Source: Deinococcus sp. AJ005
GTDB taxonomy: Bacteria; Deinococcota; Deinococci; Deinococcales; Deinococcaceae
Assembly: GCF_009017495.1 (NCBI RefSeq)
Contig: NZ_CP044990.1
Span: 267,001-331,000, forward strand
Length of the DNA: 64,000 nt
Reading direction: 5' to 3'
Position numbers and translations under genes: made by a program. Below the pieces are notes generated by a model. The model was not told the DNA's origin, made no database searches, and worked only from the letters and a program-made list of their open reading frames with translations. This document shows positions 29,730 to 39,181 of the stretch, piece by piece. Positions within the stretch are counted from its first letter, which is position 1. Each line of letters opens with the position of its first letter.

Positions 29730-30974
29730 TTATTCCAACTCTGTCAGCGGTCCCAGCGCCACCACCGTCAGGCGGTCCAGTGGACATAGCCTCAGCACCT
29801 CGCGTACGTCTTCGGTGCTGATATTGGCGTAGCGGTCCACCAGTTCCTGCGTCGTCTCGGCCCGTCCGGTGGCCATGTGGTCCATGCCCAGCGCGAACAG
29901 ACGGCCCTGCGGCGTCTCGGCCCGCAGCAAAGTGGAGACGGCCAGTTTGCGGGCAGCGCGGCGCACGGCTGCGTCTGTAATGAGAGTGCCAGCATCTCGT
30001 AACACGGCCCGGAAGATGTTCAGCACCTCCTGGGCACGTTCCGGGTCACAGGAAAAGCCGCCCTCAAAGGCCCCGGCGTCGCGGTATTCCAGGTGGGCCA
30101 GATCGGCGCTGTCGGCCAGTCCGGTGTCCAGCAGCGCCCAGTACAGCGCGCCGTTCTCGCCGCCGATCAGATCGGCCAGCACGCCCGCCGCCTCGCGCAG
30201 CGGATGGGTCACGCCCAGGCCAGGCGCCTCGGCGGCCACCTGCACTCGGCTCAGGTCCGGGTCCGTGATGACGCGCACCTGGGCGGGATGGACCGGGGTG
30301 GGGGGCGGCTCAGCAGTGGGGGCATCTGCGGCAGGCCAGTCCGCTAAATTCGCCGTGGCCCATTCCAGAACTGCCTCTGAATCAAAGGCCCCGGTCAGCG
30401 CCAGCGTCACCCGGCCTGCGCCGTAGCGGGCGTGGTGGTTTTCGGCCAGAGCGTCGCGGCTCAATCCCCCTACCGTCCCCGTCGTCCCCAGGATCAGGTG
30501 CCCCAGCGGGTGCGTTCCCCAGTAATCGGCACGCAACTCATCAATCACGCGGATGCCCGGCTGATCGGCATACATGGCGATTTCCTCCAGAATCACGCCG
30601 CGCTCGGATTCCAGGTCACTGTCACGCAGCGCCGGACGCATCAATTCGGTCAGGGTGTCCAGCAGTTCGGCGGTCTGGTCAGGCAGGCAGGCGGCGTGAT
30701 AAACGGTGGCCTCCTCCCCGGTGAAGGCGTTGGATTGCCCGCCCAGATCATCCAGCCGCTCGTTCAATACGCTGGCAGAAAGCCGCTCGGACCCCTTGAA
30801 CATCAGGTGTTCCAGAAAATGACTCGCGCCCATTTCAGAGGGCACCTCATCCCGCGCCCCGGTGTTCACGAAGTATCCGGCGGCGACGGTCTGTGCGTCT
30901 GCATCGGCCTCAAGCAGAAGGGTCAGACCGTTGGGCAGAACGTGGGTCACTGGCCCAATCGCAACTTCAGACAT
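29730..30974 (-). CDS. M16 zinc peptidase, active partner
   Basis: This 414-residue M16B (processing-peptidase-like) protease has the inverted zinc motif HFLEH at residues 52-56. The distal glutamate is within [16 protein letters not shown] about 70 residues later. The two alpha/beta halves are complete. The gene begins inside the end of the upstream M16 gene (8-nt overlap), so the pair is coupled and probably forms a heterodimer like other active/inactive M16 pairs. The substrate is unknown. Confidence 0.9.
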   Translation of the reverse strand: MSEVAIGPVTHVLPNGLTLLLEADADAQTVAAGYFVNTGARDEVPSEMGASHFLEHLMFKGSERLSASVLNERLDDLGGQSNAFTGEEATVYHAACLPDQTAELLDTLTELMRPALRDSDLESERGVILEEIAMYADQPGIRVIDELRADYWGTHPLGHLILGTTGTVGGLSRDALAENHHARYGAGRVTLALTGAFDSEAVLEWATANLADWPAADAPTAEPPPTPVHPAQVRVITDPDLSRVQVAAEAPGLGVTHPLREAAGVLADLIGGENGALYWALLDTGLADSADLAHLEYRDAGAFEGGFSCDPERAQEVLNIFRAVLRDAGTLITDAAVRRAARKLAVSTLLRAETPQGRLFALGMDHMATGRAETTQELVDRYANISTEDVREVLRLCPLDRLTVVALGPLTELE

Positions 30975-32229
30975 CCGATGGCCCCAGCGTCACGATAGTC
31001 ATCTCAGAAACTGGATCGTAGTCGGCCAGAAAAGCATTCACGCCCTCCAGTGTCAGCGCGTCCAGACTTTCGCGCAACCCGGCCAGCGGGCGCACCTGCC
31101 CGAACACGGCCACGTCACGGGTCAGGGCACCGGCGCGGGCGCGCATGGACTCTGCGCCGAAGACCACGCTGGCCCTCAATCCGCTGCGGGCGCGGCGGAA
31201 TTCGTCTGCGCTCAATCCCTGCGGCAACCGCGCAAGTTCGGCCAGCATGACCTCCAGCGTTTCGGGGGCGCGGGCCGGGGTGCTGCCCGCGTAGGCTGTC
31301 AGAAAGCCCTGCCCGCCCAGCAGCACGGGCGAGGCGCTGACCGCGTAGGCCAGCCCGCGTTCCTCGCGCACGGCATGGAACAATCGGCTGGCACTGCCGC
31401 CGGACAGCGCCGTCAGCGCCACCTGCCACGCCAGCCAGCGCGGATCGGTGGGCGCGATACCGGGAGCGGTCAGGCTCAGGTGGGTCTGCTCGGCGTCGGG
31501 GTCAGGAACATGGACGCGCTGCCCCGCCTGAAAGGTGGCCTCGGCTTTGGGCTGACGGCCTGGGCGTAAGCTTCCCAGTGCCCTGGAAACCATCCCCAGC
31601 GCTGCCTCCGGCTCCAGATCGGCCACCAGTCCCAGCACTGCGCCTGCCTGCCCATACGCCTCCAGATGCGCCCGCAGGGTGTCTGCTGTCAGCGCCTCCA
31701 GACCTTCCAGTGTGCCGCTCGGCGGATGCGCGAAGCCTGCCAGTGGGGAAGTGGAAGGGCGGGGAAAGGCCACGCGCCGCGCCTCCAGCGCCAGCAGGTC
31801 CGTCGGGCTGTCCTGAACGCTGTCCAGATCCTGCCGCGCCAGATCGGTCAGCACGGGCAACTCGGATTCGGGCAGATCGGGGCGCAGCAGCACGTCGGCC
31901 ACCAGCGTAAGTGAGGCCCCCAGATCGTTCAGCAGGCCAGAGACGCCCATCCGCGTCGCTTCCGGCCCCACGCCGCCGCCCCGGCGCACGCCCAGGTCAT
32001 CAAAAGCGTCTTGCAAGGCGCGGGCGTCGCGGCCCGCCGCCCCCTTGAACAGCCATTCCTCCAGCACGCCCGACGAACCTTCCAGGCCCAGCGGGTCATG
32101 GGCGCTGCCCACCGGAAGACGCAGGTCAAAGGCAAAACCCGGTCCGCTGCGACGTTCAAAAGCCAGCCGCAGACCGCCGGGAAGCGTCCACAGTTCAGAG
32201 GCGGGGGAAGCTTGGGACAGGGCAGGCAT
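30967..32229 (-). CDS. M16 peptidase-like, catalytically degenerate partner
   Basis: This 420-residue M16 homologue lacks the zinc-binding histidines: the segment matching HFLEH in its partner reads GVLEE within [14 protein letters not shown]. It keeps the fold, including the [30 protein letters not shown] strand, and the R/Y pair of the C-terminal half used for substrate binding in M16B enzymes. ATG 32229 has TACAAT (32236-32241) 6 nt upstream and no Shine-Dalgarno. The open frame continues much further upstream, but that part is a shadow over the M23 gene. Confidence 0.88.
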   Translation of the reverse strand: MPALSQASPASELWTLPGGLRLAFERRSGPGFAFDLRLPVGSAHDPLGLEGSSGVLEEWLFKGAAGRDARALQDAFDDLGVRRGGGVGPEATRMGVSGLLNDLGASLTLVADVLLRPDLPESELPVLTDLARQDLDSVQDSPTDLLALEARRVAFPRPSTSPLAGFAHPPSGTLEGLEALTADTLRAHLEAYGQAGAVLGLVADLEPEAALGMVSRALGSLRPGRQPKAEATFQAGQRVHVPDPDAEQTHLSLTAPGIAPTDPRWLAWQVALTALSGGSASRLFHAVREERGLAYAVSASPVLLGGQGFLTAYAGSTPARAPETLEVMLAELARLPQGLSADEFRRARSGLRASVVFGAESMRARAGALTRDVAVFGQVRPLAGLRESLDALTLEGVNAFLADYDPVSEMTIVTLGPSDV

Positions 32230-32343
32230 CCGGGGATTGTAGAGGGTTGTGGGGAGATTTGCCGGGGGAAAAAGCCGGAGCAACGGGCGTCTCTGCAACT
32301 TTTCCCTGATTCTTCCCTGGTCCCAGGGCGGCATCCTGAAACG

Positions 32344-32859
32344 GTGAGGCGTTTTCTCGGATTTATTGTTTTTCTGGCGGTAGTGGGTGGGGCGCTGTAC
32401 CTGCTGTGGCCGCAGATCAGGAACGCCCAGCGGTATACGGCGCTGCTGTCTGCCCCGACACCCGCTGAAAACAGCCTGCCCAACCCGCTGCCCGACCAGA
32501 ACCTGACCGACACCTGGGGCGCGGCCCGCAGCCAGGGACGCAGGCATGAGGGTATCGACATTTTCGCGGGGCGCAATACGCCCATTCGCGCCACCACGCG
32601 CGGCATCGTGCTGAACGTTGGCCCCAACGGGCTGGGCGGGCGTACGGTGATGATTCTCGGTCCTGGCGGACAGCGGCACTATTACGCGCACATGGAAAAG
32701 TATCCAGACCTGAAACGCGGCGAGTGGATTGAGGCAGGAACCGTGGTGGGCTATGTGGGCGACAGCGGCAACGCGAAGGGCACGCCCCCGCACCTGCACT
32801 ACGGCATTTACACGGGTGGCGGGGCGATCAATCCGTATCCGTTTCTCAGGAAGAACTGA
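32344..32859 (+). CDS. M23 family metallopeptidase
   Basis: This 171-residue protein has one N-terminal membrane helix ([20 protein letters not shown], residues about 4-23) and a LytM/M23 domain. The H-x3-D motif is [10 protein letters not shown] and the H-x-H motif is HLHYG near the C-terminus; AHMEKYPDL holds a further catalytic histidine. It probably trims peptidoglycan cross-links outside the cytoplasmic membrane. GTG 32344 is the chosen start because it begins the hydrophobic anchor directly. It overlaps the GNAT gene on the other strand by 14 nt at the 3' ends. Confidence 0.82.
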   Translation: MRRFLGFIVFLAVVGGALYLLWPQIRNAQRYTALLSAPTPAENSLPNPLPDQNLTDTWGAARSQGRRHEGIDIFAGRNTPIRATTRGIVLNVGPNGLGGRTVMILGPGGQRHYYAHMEKYPDLKRGEWIEAGTVVGYVGDSGNAKGTPPHLHYGIYTGGGAINPYPFLRKN

Positions 32860-33394
32860 GCCGCGCCCTGACTTCCGGCCACTCGTCCGCCGTGATGGAG
32901 AACATCACCGTGTCGCGCAGGCTTCCGTCCTGGCGGCGCTGGTGCTTTCGCAGCACGCCCTCGCGCACCGCACCGATTTTCTCGATGGCCCGCTGGGAAC
33001 GGGTGTTCAGGTTGTCGGTCTTGAGCTGCACGCGCTGCATGTCTAGCGTTTCAAAGGCGTGGGCCAGCAGCAACAGCTTCATGCGGCGGTTGATCCCTGT
33101 TCCTATATAACGCGGGTGTAGCCACGTCCAGCCGATTTCCAGCCCCGCGTGCGCCGCGCGAATGTCGCCGTAGCGCGTGCTGCCCGCCAGTTCGCCGTCC
33201 ACCACGATGGTGAAGGGCTGCTGATCGGGAGCATCCAGCGCGCTCTGGTAATAGGCGGCGTCGGAAGGCGAGGTTCCCATCAGGGTCAGTTCATCGGCGC
33301 AATCCGCCGCCAACGCGCACAGTCCGGGAATATCTGTTTCGGTCAGGGCGCGCACGGTCAATTCCCCGTCGGTCAGGGTGATGGAATGGTGCAT
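32846..33394 (-). CDS. GNAT acetyltransferase (RimJ/RimL-like)
   Basis: This 182-residue protein has the RimJ core ([68 protein letters not shown]). The G-T-G-I-N loop takes the place of the usual G-x-G-x-G/A acetyl-CoA loop. Although it follows the Nudix gene closely, a TAAACT hexamer (33401-33406), which includes the Nudix stop codon, lies 6 nt before the ATG. It may therefore also be read from its own leaderless promoter. Confidence 0.85.
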   Translation of the reverse strand: MHHSITLTDGELTVRALTETDIPGLCALAADCADELTLMGTSPSDAAYYQSALDAPDQQPFTIVVDGELAGSTRYGDIRAAHAGLEIGWTWLHPRYIGTGINRRMKLLLLAHAFETLDMQRVQLKTDNLNTRSQRAIEKIGAVREGVLRKHQRRQDGSLRDTVMFSITADEWPEVRARLSSS

Positions 33395-33403
33395 GGCTGG
33401 AGT

Positions 33404-33820
33404 TTAGGGCAGGGGAGGCCGGGGCTGGAGCCAGCGCCTTTCTCTCAACATCCTGACCGCTACCACAAGCTGATAGTCCTCAGCCCATGACGGCTCCAGC
33501 GGATTGACCCAGCGCCTTGGCCTCCCTTCAGGGCTGCTGTCTTCCAGACGAATGAGGCGGGCCAGAAACAGCGTGCTGTTCGTCCCCGAATGTGGTGAAA
33601 CCACCTCGAAACCCTGGCCCTCCACCAGCACATGTGCCCCGCATTCCTCCCATGCCTCGCGCACGGCAGCCTGTGCGGTCGTCTCGCCAGGTTCCACGCC
33701 GCCGCCGGGCAAGGTCCAGCGCCCGACGTTGTCCAGGCCCTTAGACCTGTGCCAGATACAGGCAGCGGCGCGTCCAGTGCGGTGCAGGCCGGGGGAGAGG
33801 TTGCGGAAAGACGAGGTCAC
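33404..33820 (-). CDS. Nudix hydrolase
   Basis: This 138-residue Nudix protein has the box GGGVEPGE...REAWEECG near residues 41-63, with all metal-binding glutamates present. It should cleave a nucleoside diphosphate linked to another group. Its start ([14 protein letters not shown]) and end ([16 protein letters not shown]) are clearly similar to the Nudix half of the fusion at 34434, so the two arose by duplication. The start overlaps the phosphatase stop by 4 nt. Confidence 0.88.
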   Translation of the reverse strand: MTSSFRNLSPGLHRTGRAAACIWHRSKGLDNVGRWTLPGGGVEPGETTAQAAVREAWEECGAHVLVEGQGFEVVSPHSGTNSTLFLARLIRLEDSSPEGRPRRWVNPLEPSWAEDYQLVVAVRMLRERRWLQPRPPLP

Positions 33821-34437
33821 GTCACCTGCCGCAAAGGCAGATGCGGGCAGAGGTCAACCCCCGTCACCAGCGCCGTATGACTCTGCCGATTCAGGCGCAA
33901 CGTGGCGAATGAGGTGTCCCCGAACTCGAACCAGCCACGTTCCATACGCAACAGTTCGCGCAGTATGGAATTGAGAAAGCCGCCGTGAGAGACGATCAGC
34001 ACCCGCTGGCCTCCGCCCGTCCAGATCAGTTCCAGTGCCAGCAGCGCCCGCGCCTGGATCGCTGCCTGGGACTCGCCGCCCTCTGCCGTGAACGCGTCCA
34101 GCTCGTGCCGAAAGGCGGGCATGGGATAGAGCCGCGCGGCTTCCTCGCGGGCCAGGCCGGCCAGCGGGCCGTTGTCCCATTCGCGCAGCAGGTCAGACGG
34201 CGTGAGTGGCACAGCCAGCAAGTCTGTGACGATGCGGGCTGTTTCGTGCGCTCGGGCCAGCGTGGAACAGTAGGCCCGGTCAAATTCGGGCGGATGGGCA
34301 GCCCAGTACGCGGCCAACGCCTGTGCCTGAGCGCGGCCCGCCTCTGTCAATGGCGAGTCGTAACGGCCCTCGTGAACGTCCTCGTCGTCGGCGCGGCTGC
34401 GTCCGTGGCGCAGCAGGGTCAGGTGCAACCCACTCAC
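33817..34437 (-). CDS. Histidine phosphatase family protein
   Basis: This 206-residue protein belongs to the phosphoglycerate-mutase-like branch, with the catalytic LTLLRHGRS at residues 5-13, the [11 protein letters not shown] motif, and the second histidine in [14 protein letters not shown]. It dephosphorylates small phosphorylated substrates such as nucleotides, sugars or cofactor intermediates. It lies between two Nudix genes and overlaps each by 4 nt, which suggests a shared phosphorylated substrate chain. Confidence 0.88.
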   Translation of the reverse strand: MSGLHLTLLRHGRSRADDEDVHEGRYDSPLTEAGRAQAQALAAYWAAHPPEFDRAYCSTLARAHETARIVTDLLAVPLTPSDLLREWDNGPLAGLAREEAARLYPMPAFRHELDAFTAEGGESQAAIQARALLALELIWTGGGQRVLIVSHGGFLNSILRELLRMERGWFEFGDTSFATLRLNRQSHTALVTGVDLCPHLPLRQVT

Positions 34438-35390
34438 GCTGTCCTCGTCGCCATGATGACGCTCTCCCGGTGGCTCACCTGAAGTTCAGCGCAGCACAGG
34501 CGCGAATCGGAGAACAGCACGTCCCGCAGCGGATCGCCTGCATGGAGCTTTTCGGGCAGCAGCGCGGGCGGGCTGAGGTTATCCAGCACCAGCACGCCGC
34601 TGGGACTCAGGGCTTCCACCAGACGGTTCACGGCCTCTTTTCCCGGCTGGCAATCCGCAAAGATCAGCTCGAAGGGGCCGCGTTCCAGCGCCGCCGTCCA
34701 GTCGCCGTAGAGGACCTCGGCACGGGCGTCGGCATTCAGCAGTTCCCAGACCGTCTCGGCGCGCAGGGGATCGTTTTCCACGGTCAACAAACGCGCCCCG
34801 GCGTTCATGCCCGCCAGCAGCCACGCCGCGCCCACGCCCACACCGCTGCCCAGTTCCAGCAGCTTTCCGCCGGGCTTGGAAGCTGCCAGCATTCGCAACA
34901 GCCGCCCGGTTTCTGCCGAGCAGGAGCGGTCAAAGTTCAGCCGCGCCGCATGGGTCAGCGCCTCGGTTACCCTTTGCGGCAGCCCCAGATGCGCGGGCGT
35001 TTCCCCGCGTGCCGCCAGCACCTGCCGGATCTGCACATCCTCGGCCCAGGGCAGCGAACGCGGATTGATCCAGGCGACGGGGCGGCCTTCCGGGCTGGGG
35101 TCTATAGACAGCAGCCGCAGGGGCAGGCACTCCTGCGCCTCATCCCAGGCCCCGTAAATTCTGAACGGTTCGCCGACCACCTCCGCGTGTGCCCCCGCTT
35201 CCTCCCAGGCTTCGCGCACCGCTGCCTGCTGGGGCGTCTCACTGGGATGGATGCCGCCGCCCGGTAGCGTCCAGCCGCCCCGGTTGAGGGCCACCATCAG
35301 TACGCATCCGTCCTCGCGTTCGATCCAGGCTGAGGCGCGTCCAATCCGGTCTTCACCGGGCGAGAGATTGAGGAAAGGCTGGGCGCTCAT
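34434..35390 (-). CDS. Nudix hydrolase - SAM methyltransferase fusion
   Basis: This 318-residue protein joins a complete Nudix domain (about 1-125; box around residues 44-66 with intact REAWEEAG) to an O-methyltransferase-like class I domain (about 145-318). The methyltransferase part has motif [17 protein letters not shown] (177-192), the acidic post-I VENDP, and [11 protein letters not shown]. An intact hydrolase and an intact methyltransferase in one chain is unusual; no specific substrate can be proposed from sequence. It overlaps both neighbours by 4 nt within the five-gene operon. Confidence 0.85.
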   Translation of the reverse strand: MSAQPFLNLSPGEDRIGRASAWIEREDGCVLMVALNRGGWTLPGGGIHPSETPQQAAVREAWEEAGAHAEVVGEPFRIYGAWDEAQECLPLRLLSIDPSPEGRPVAWINPRSLPWAEDVQIRQVLAARGETPAHLGLPQRVTEALTHAARLNFDRSCSAETGRLLRMLAASKPGGKLLELGSGVGVGAAWLLAGMNAGARLLTVENDPLRAETVWELLNADARAEVLYGDWTAALERGPFELIFADCQPGKEAVNRLVEALSPSGVLVLDNLSPPALLPEKLHAGDPLRDVLFSDSRLCCAELQVSHRESVIMATRTA

Positions 35391-36025
35391 GCCAGCACCG
35401 CCAATGCTTCTCCCAGGGAGGCGCGGCTTTCCCGCAGGGTGAGGAGTACGCCGGAGCGGTAAAGCTGCCCTGCAAAAGCCACGTCTTCAGAATGCTGAGC
35501 GGCGAAACTATCCAGAACATTTCGTTCTCCCACAGGACGCTCCTCTTCCCACAGCGCATGGGCCTTGAGCCACAGCGCCACCCTCTGAACATCCTCCGGC
35601 GCGCGGCCCACCCGCATTCGCTTTCTGGACACATACGGGTCATCGATCAGCAGGCGCGTGCAACCTGCCCAGGGATCGGGGGCGGCATACGCCACGCCAC
35701 GAATGCCGCTCATGGCAATGGCCCCGGCACACTGCGGGCAGGGTTCCACAGTGGTCAGCACCGTCCAGTCATAACACTCCGGGCGCGGCGTGGCCGCCAG
35801 ATTCAGCAGCGCGTTGATCTCCGCGTGCGCCAGATCATGTCCGGCAATGAAGTCGCCCTCCACACGGCGAGGCTCGCCCAGCCGATTCCGTCCCCGCGCA
35901 ATCACCTGCCCATCCGCATCCACCACGCATGCCCCAATCGGATACGAGCCGTGCAGGTACGCTTCCCAGGCTTCGGCAAGGGCGGCGTGCCAGCCGGGAG
36001 ACAGCGTTTCCAAAAGCTCGCTCAC
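35387..36025 (-). CDS. Nucleoside/cytidine deaminase-family protein
   Basis: This 212-residue zinc deaminase has the catalytic HAEINALLNL (H67-A-E69) and the PCPQC ligands (95-99). The general layout matches guanine/cytosine/tRNA-type deaminases (HGSYPIGACVVDADG at the start of the fold). A helical C-terminal extension of about 80 residues follows the core (PYVSRKRMRVG onwards). The substrate could be a free nucleobase, nucleoside or modified nucleotide. GTG 36025 overlaps the upstream GGDEF stop (GTGA), so the true start is not the longer open frame. Confidence 0.82.
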   Translation of the reverse strand: MSELLETLSPGWHAALAEAWEAYLHGSYPIGACVVDADGQVIARGRNRLGEPRRVEGDFIAGHDLAHAEINALLNLAATPRPECYDWTVLTTVEPCPQCAGAIAMSGIRGVAYAAPDPWAGCTRLLIDDPYVSRKRMRVGRAPEDVQRVALWLKAHALWEEERPVGERNVLDSFAAQHSEDVAFAGQLYRSGVLLTLRESRASLGEALAVLA

Positions 36026-36627
36026 AGCTCCGCCCGGTAACGCTCCACCAGATCGTCCAGCGCCTCGCGCAGCAGGCTGGCCTCCGTGCGGCTCAGCGCG
36101 CCGCTCAGCTTGCTCAGGCGTTCCAGTTGGCTCTTGGGGTAATAGTTGGACTTGAGGACCATCTTGGATTCCACGAAGATGCACGCGCGGCCCCGGCCCT
36201 CGCGCTTGGCCCGCAAAAGCGCCTCGTCGGCGGCGCGGTACAGCTCGGCGTATTCGCTGGCGTGGGCGGGGCGTGAAGCCAGCCCCACGCTCAGGCCCAG
36301 GCTGCGCGGCCAGTGCGGATCGCGGTGAATGCGAAAGTGCCGGATCACCTCGTCGAACAGGATCAGCGCGGTTTCGGCGGCACTTTCGGGCAGAATCACG
36401 GCGTACTCGTCCCCCCCGATGCGCCCGATGATGCTGCCCGACGGCAGGCTGCCCGACAGCAGGCGTTCCACGGCGCGCAGCACGCGGTCTCCCTCGGTGT
36501 GGCCCAGCGTGTCGTTGAGAGTCTTGAAGTGATCGAGGTCCAGCACCGCCAGCGTCAGTGGGGCCGAGCCGAAGCGGGCGAAAGCGTCCTCAAAGGGGTT
36601 GCGAGACAGAATATCGGGGCGGGCCAT
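36022..36627 (-). CDS. GGDEF-domain diguanylate cyclase, cytoplasmic
   Basis: This 201-residue protein is essentially a bare GGDEF domain: [19 protein letters not shown] binds GTP/metal, and [13 protein letters not shown] (GGDEY at 71-75) is the active loop. No RxxD inhibitory site precedes the loop (the equivalent residues are PSGS). No sensor domain is attached; a C-terminal helical tail (about 150-201, [22 protein letters not shown]) follows. The start has GGAGG 7-8 nt upstream. It heads the five-gene operon, with TAGAAT (36648-36653) as a candidate -10. Confidence 0.85.
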   Translation of the reverse strand: MARPDILSRNPFEDAFARFGSAPLTLAVLDLDHFKTLNDTLGHTEGDRVLRAVERLLSGSLPSGSIIGRIGGDEYAVILPESAAETALILFDEVIRHFRIHRDPHWPRSLGLSVGLASRPAHASEYAELYRAADEALLRAKREGRGRACIFVESKMVLKSNYYPKSQLERLSKLSGALSRTEASLLREALDDLVERYRAEL

Positions 36628-36665
36628 AGGGATTCCTCCTACTGCAAATTCTAGCTATATCGGTC

Positions 36666-36681
36666 TGACATATATATGTCA
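36666..36681. promoter_or_regulatory. 16-bp perfect palindrome, candidate operator
   Basis: TGACATATATATGTCA is perfectly self-complementary. It lies between the divergent GGDEF operon and groESL, 39 nt upstream of the GGDEF start. Relative to a TAGAAT -10 (36648-36653) it covers the -35 region of that operon. A dimeric repressor or activator site is the simplest reading. It is too far (about 90 nt) from the groES -35 to be its main control. Confidence 0.5.
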
Positions 36682-36729
36682 CGCAGAGTAGATAGGATAG
36701 GCATACGTTGTTTAGACGTGCTGGCGCAC

Positions 36730-36750
36730 CTTGAGCGCATTAGACTCAAC
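36730..36750 (+). promoter_or_regulatory. HAIR-like operator upstream of groES
   Basis: CTTGAGC-N7-ACTCAAC matches the HspR-associated inverted repeat (CTTGAGT-N7-ACTCAAG) at 12 of 14 arm positions and keeps the core TTGAG-N9-CTCAA. It ends 17 nt before the groES -35 hexamer. HspR is a known heat-shock repressor in Deinococcus and actinobacteria. Confidence 0.6.
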
Positions 36751-36767
36751 TTCTTAGACTCTTACGC

Positions 36768-36797
36768 TTGACATTTTTAGCCCCAAGAGACTATTCT
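36768..36797 (+). promoter_or_regulatory. groESL sigma-A-type promoter
   Basis: TTGACA (36768-36773) and TATTCT (36792-36797) are separated by 18 nt. This is the best -35/-10 pair seen in the window and gives a 5' UTR of about 75 nt before groES. Confidence 0.7.
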
Positions 36798-36876
36798 CGC
36801 GTGCGGAACGGCGAAAACCTGCCGGGTACAACAGGTACGGTTAAGGCCCCAAACTTCATTCTCAGGAGGAATACCC

Positions 36877-37164
36877 ATGCTTAAACCTTTAGGTGATCGT
36901 GTACTGGTGGAAATCGTCGAGGACACCGAGCAGAAGACGGCGGGCGGCCTGTTCGTCCCCGATTCGGCCAAGGAAAAGAGCCAGCGCGGCAAGGTCATCG
37001 CCATCGGTACCGGCAAAATGCTGGACAACGGCACCCGCGTTGCGCTGGACGTCAAGGAAGGCGACACGGTGTACTTTGCCAAGTACGGCGGCACCGAAGT
37101 GACGCTGGAAGGCAAGAACTACTCGATCCTGGCCGAGCGCGACATTCTCGCCATCGTCGAGTAA
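36877..37164 (+). CDS. groES: Co-chaperonin GroES
   Basis: This 95-residue GroES forms the heptameric lid of the GroEL chamber. It has the family's [20 protein letters not shown] start, a mobile loop ([18 protein letters not shown]) and the [15 protein letters not shown] end. It is preceded by CAGGAGG 7-8 nt before the ATG and by the promoter and HAIR-like site upstream. groEL follows 73 nt downstream. Its length and motifs are fully normal. Confidence 0.98.
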   Translation: MLKPLGDRVLVEIVEDTEQKTAGGLFVPDSAKEKSQRGKVIAIGTGKMLDNGTRVALDVKEGDTVYFAKYGGTEVTLEGKNYSILAERDILAIVE

Positions 37165-37213
37165 GGACGAGCAAGACCGTCTACTTTTGACCCCCACCCT
37201 CTCAAACTTTTAG

Positions 37214-38881
<1,668 letters not shown>

Positions 38882-38902
38882 GCCAGTTAAGAACCAGAAG
38901 AG

Positions 38903-38929
38903 GCCGGGGCGTGATGCTCCGGCTTTTTT
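38903..38929 (+). terminator. groEL terminator
   Basis: GCCGG (38903-38907) pairs with CCGGC (38919-38923), extended by a GC/GC pair, and is followed by six T. It lies 22 nt after the groEL stop. Confidence 0.85.
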
Positions 38930-39180
38930 GTTGTCTCAGGTTTTTTGTTCCAGGGTGGGCCAGTTGCAAAACAGACGGCGACAGACCTCACGTCTGCCCA
39001 CCGCAAGCTGATCAAAAATTCTGGGCAGCGGCATGGTGAACGCTCAGGCGTTGCTGTAGAAAGTCGGATCGTCTACCTGGGCCATTTTGAAGTCAGTCTT
39101 CTTGAATTTCCTGCCTCCACGTGAGATCCCCAGCCGATCAAGTCTGAGGATTTCTCTGCCAAATCTCAGTCTTCTCACGC
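38930..39180. other. Non-coding gap with hairpins (possible small RNA)
   Basis: This stretch of about 250 nt between groEL and the GGDEF sensor has no convincing gene. It contains a nested inverted repeat (GGTGGGC near 38955 with GCCCACC near 38995, and CAGACG/CGTCTG inside) and a perfect AACGC-TCAG-GCGTT hairpin near 39040. These would fold in RNA, but no promoter is evident. Confidence 0.3.
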
Positions 39181-39181
39181 T

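Noticed and set aside
36666..36681. Radiation/desiccation response motif (RDRM)
   Set aside because: The halves are in the opposite order and the length differs from the 17-bp motif as I recall it; kept only as an unknown palindrome.
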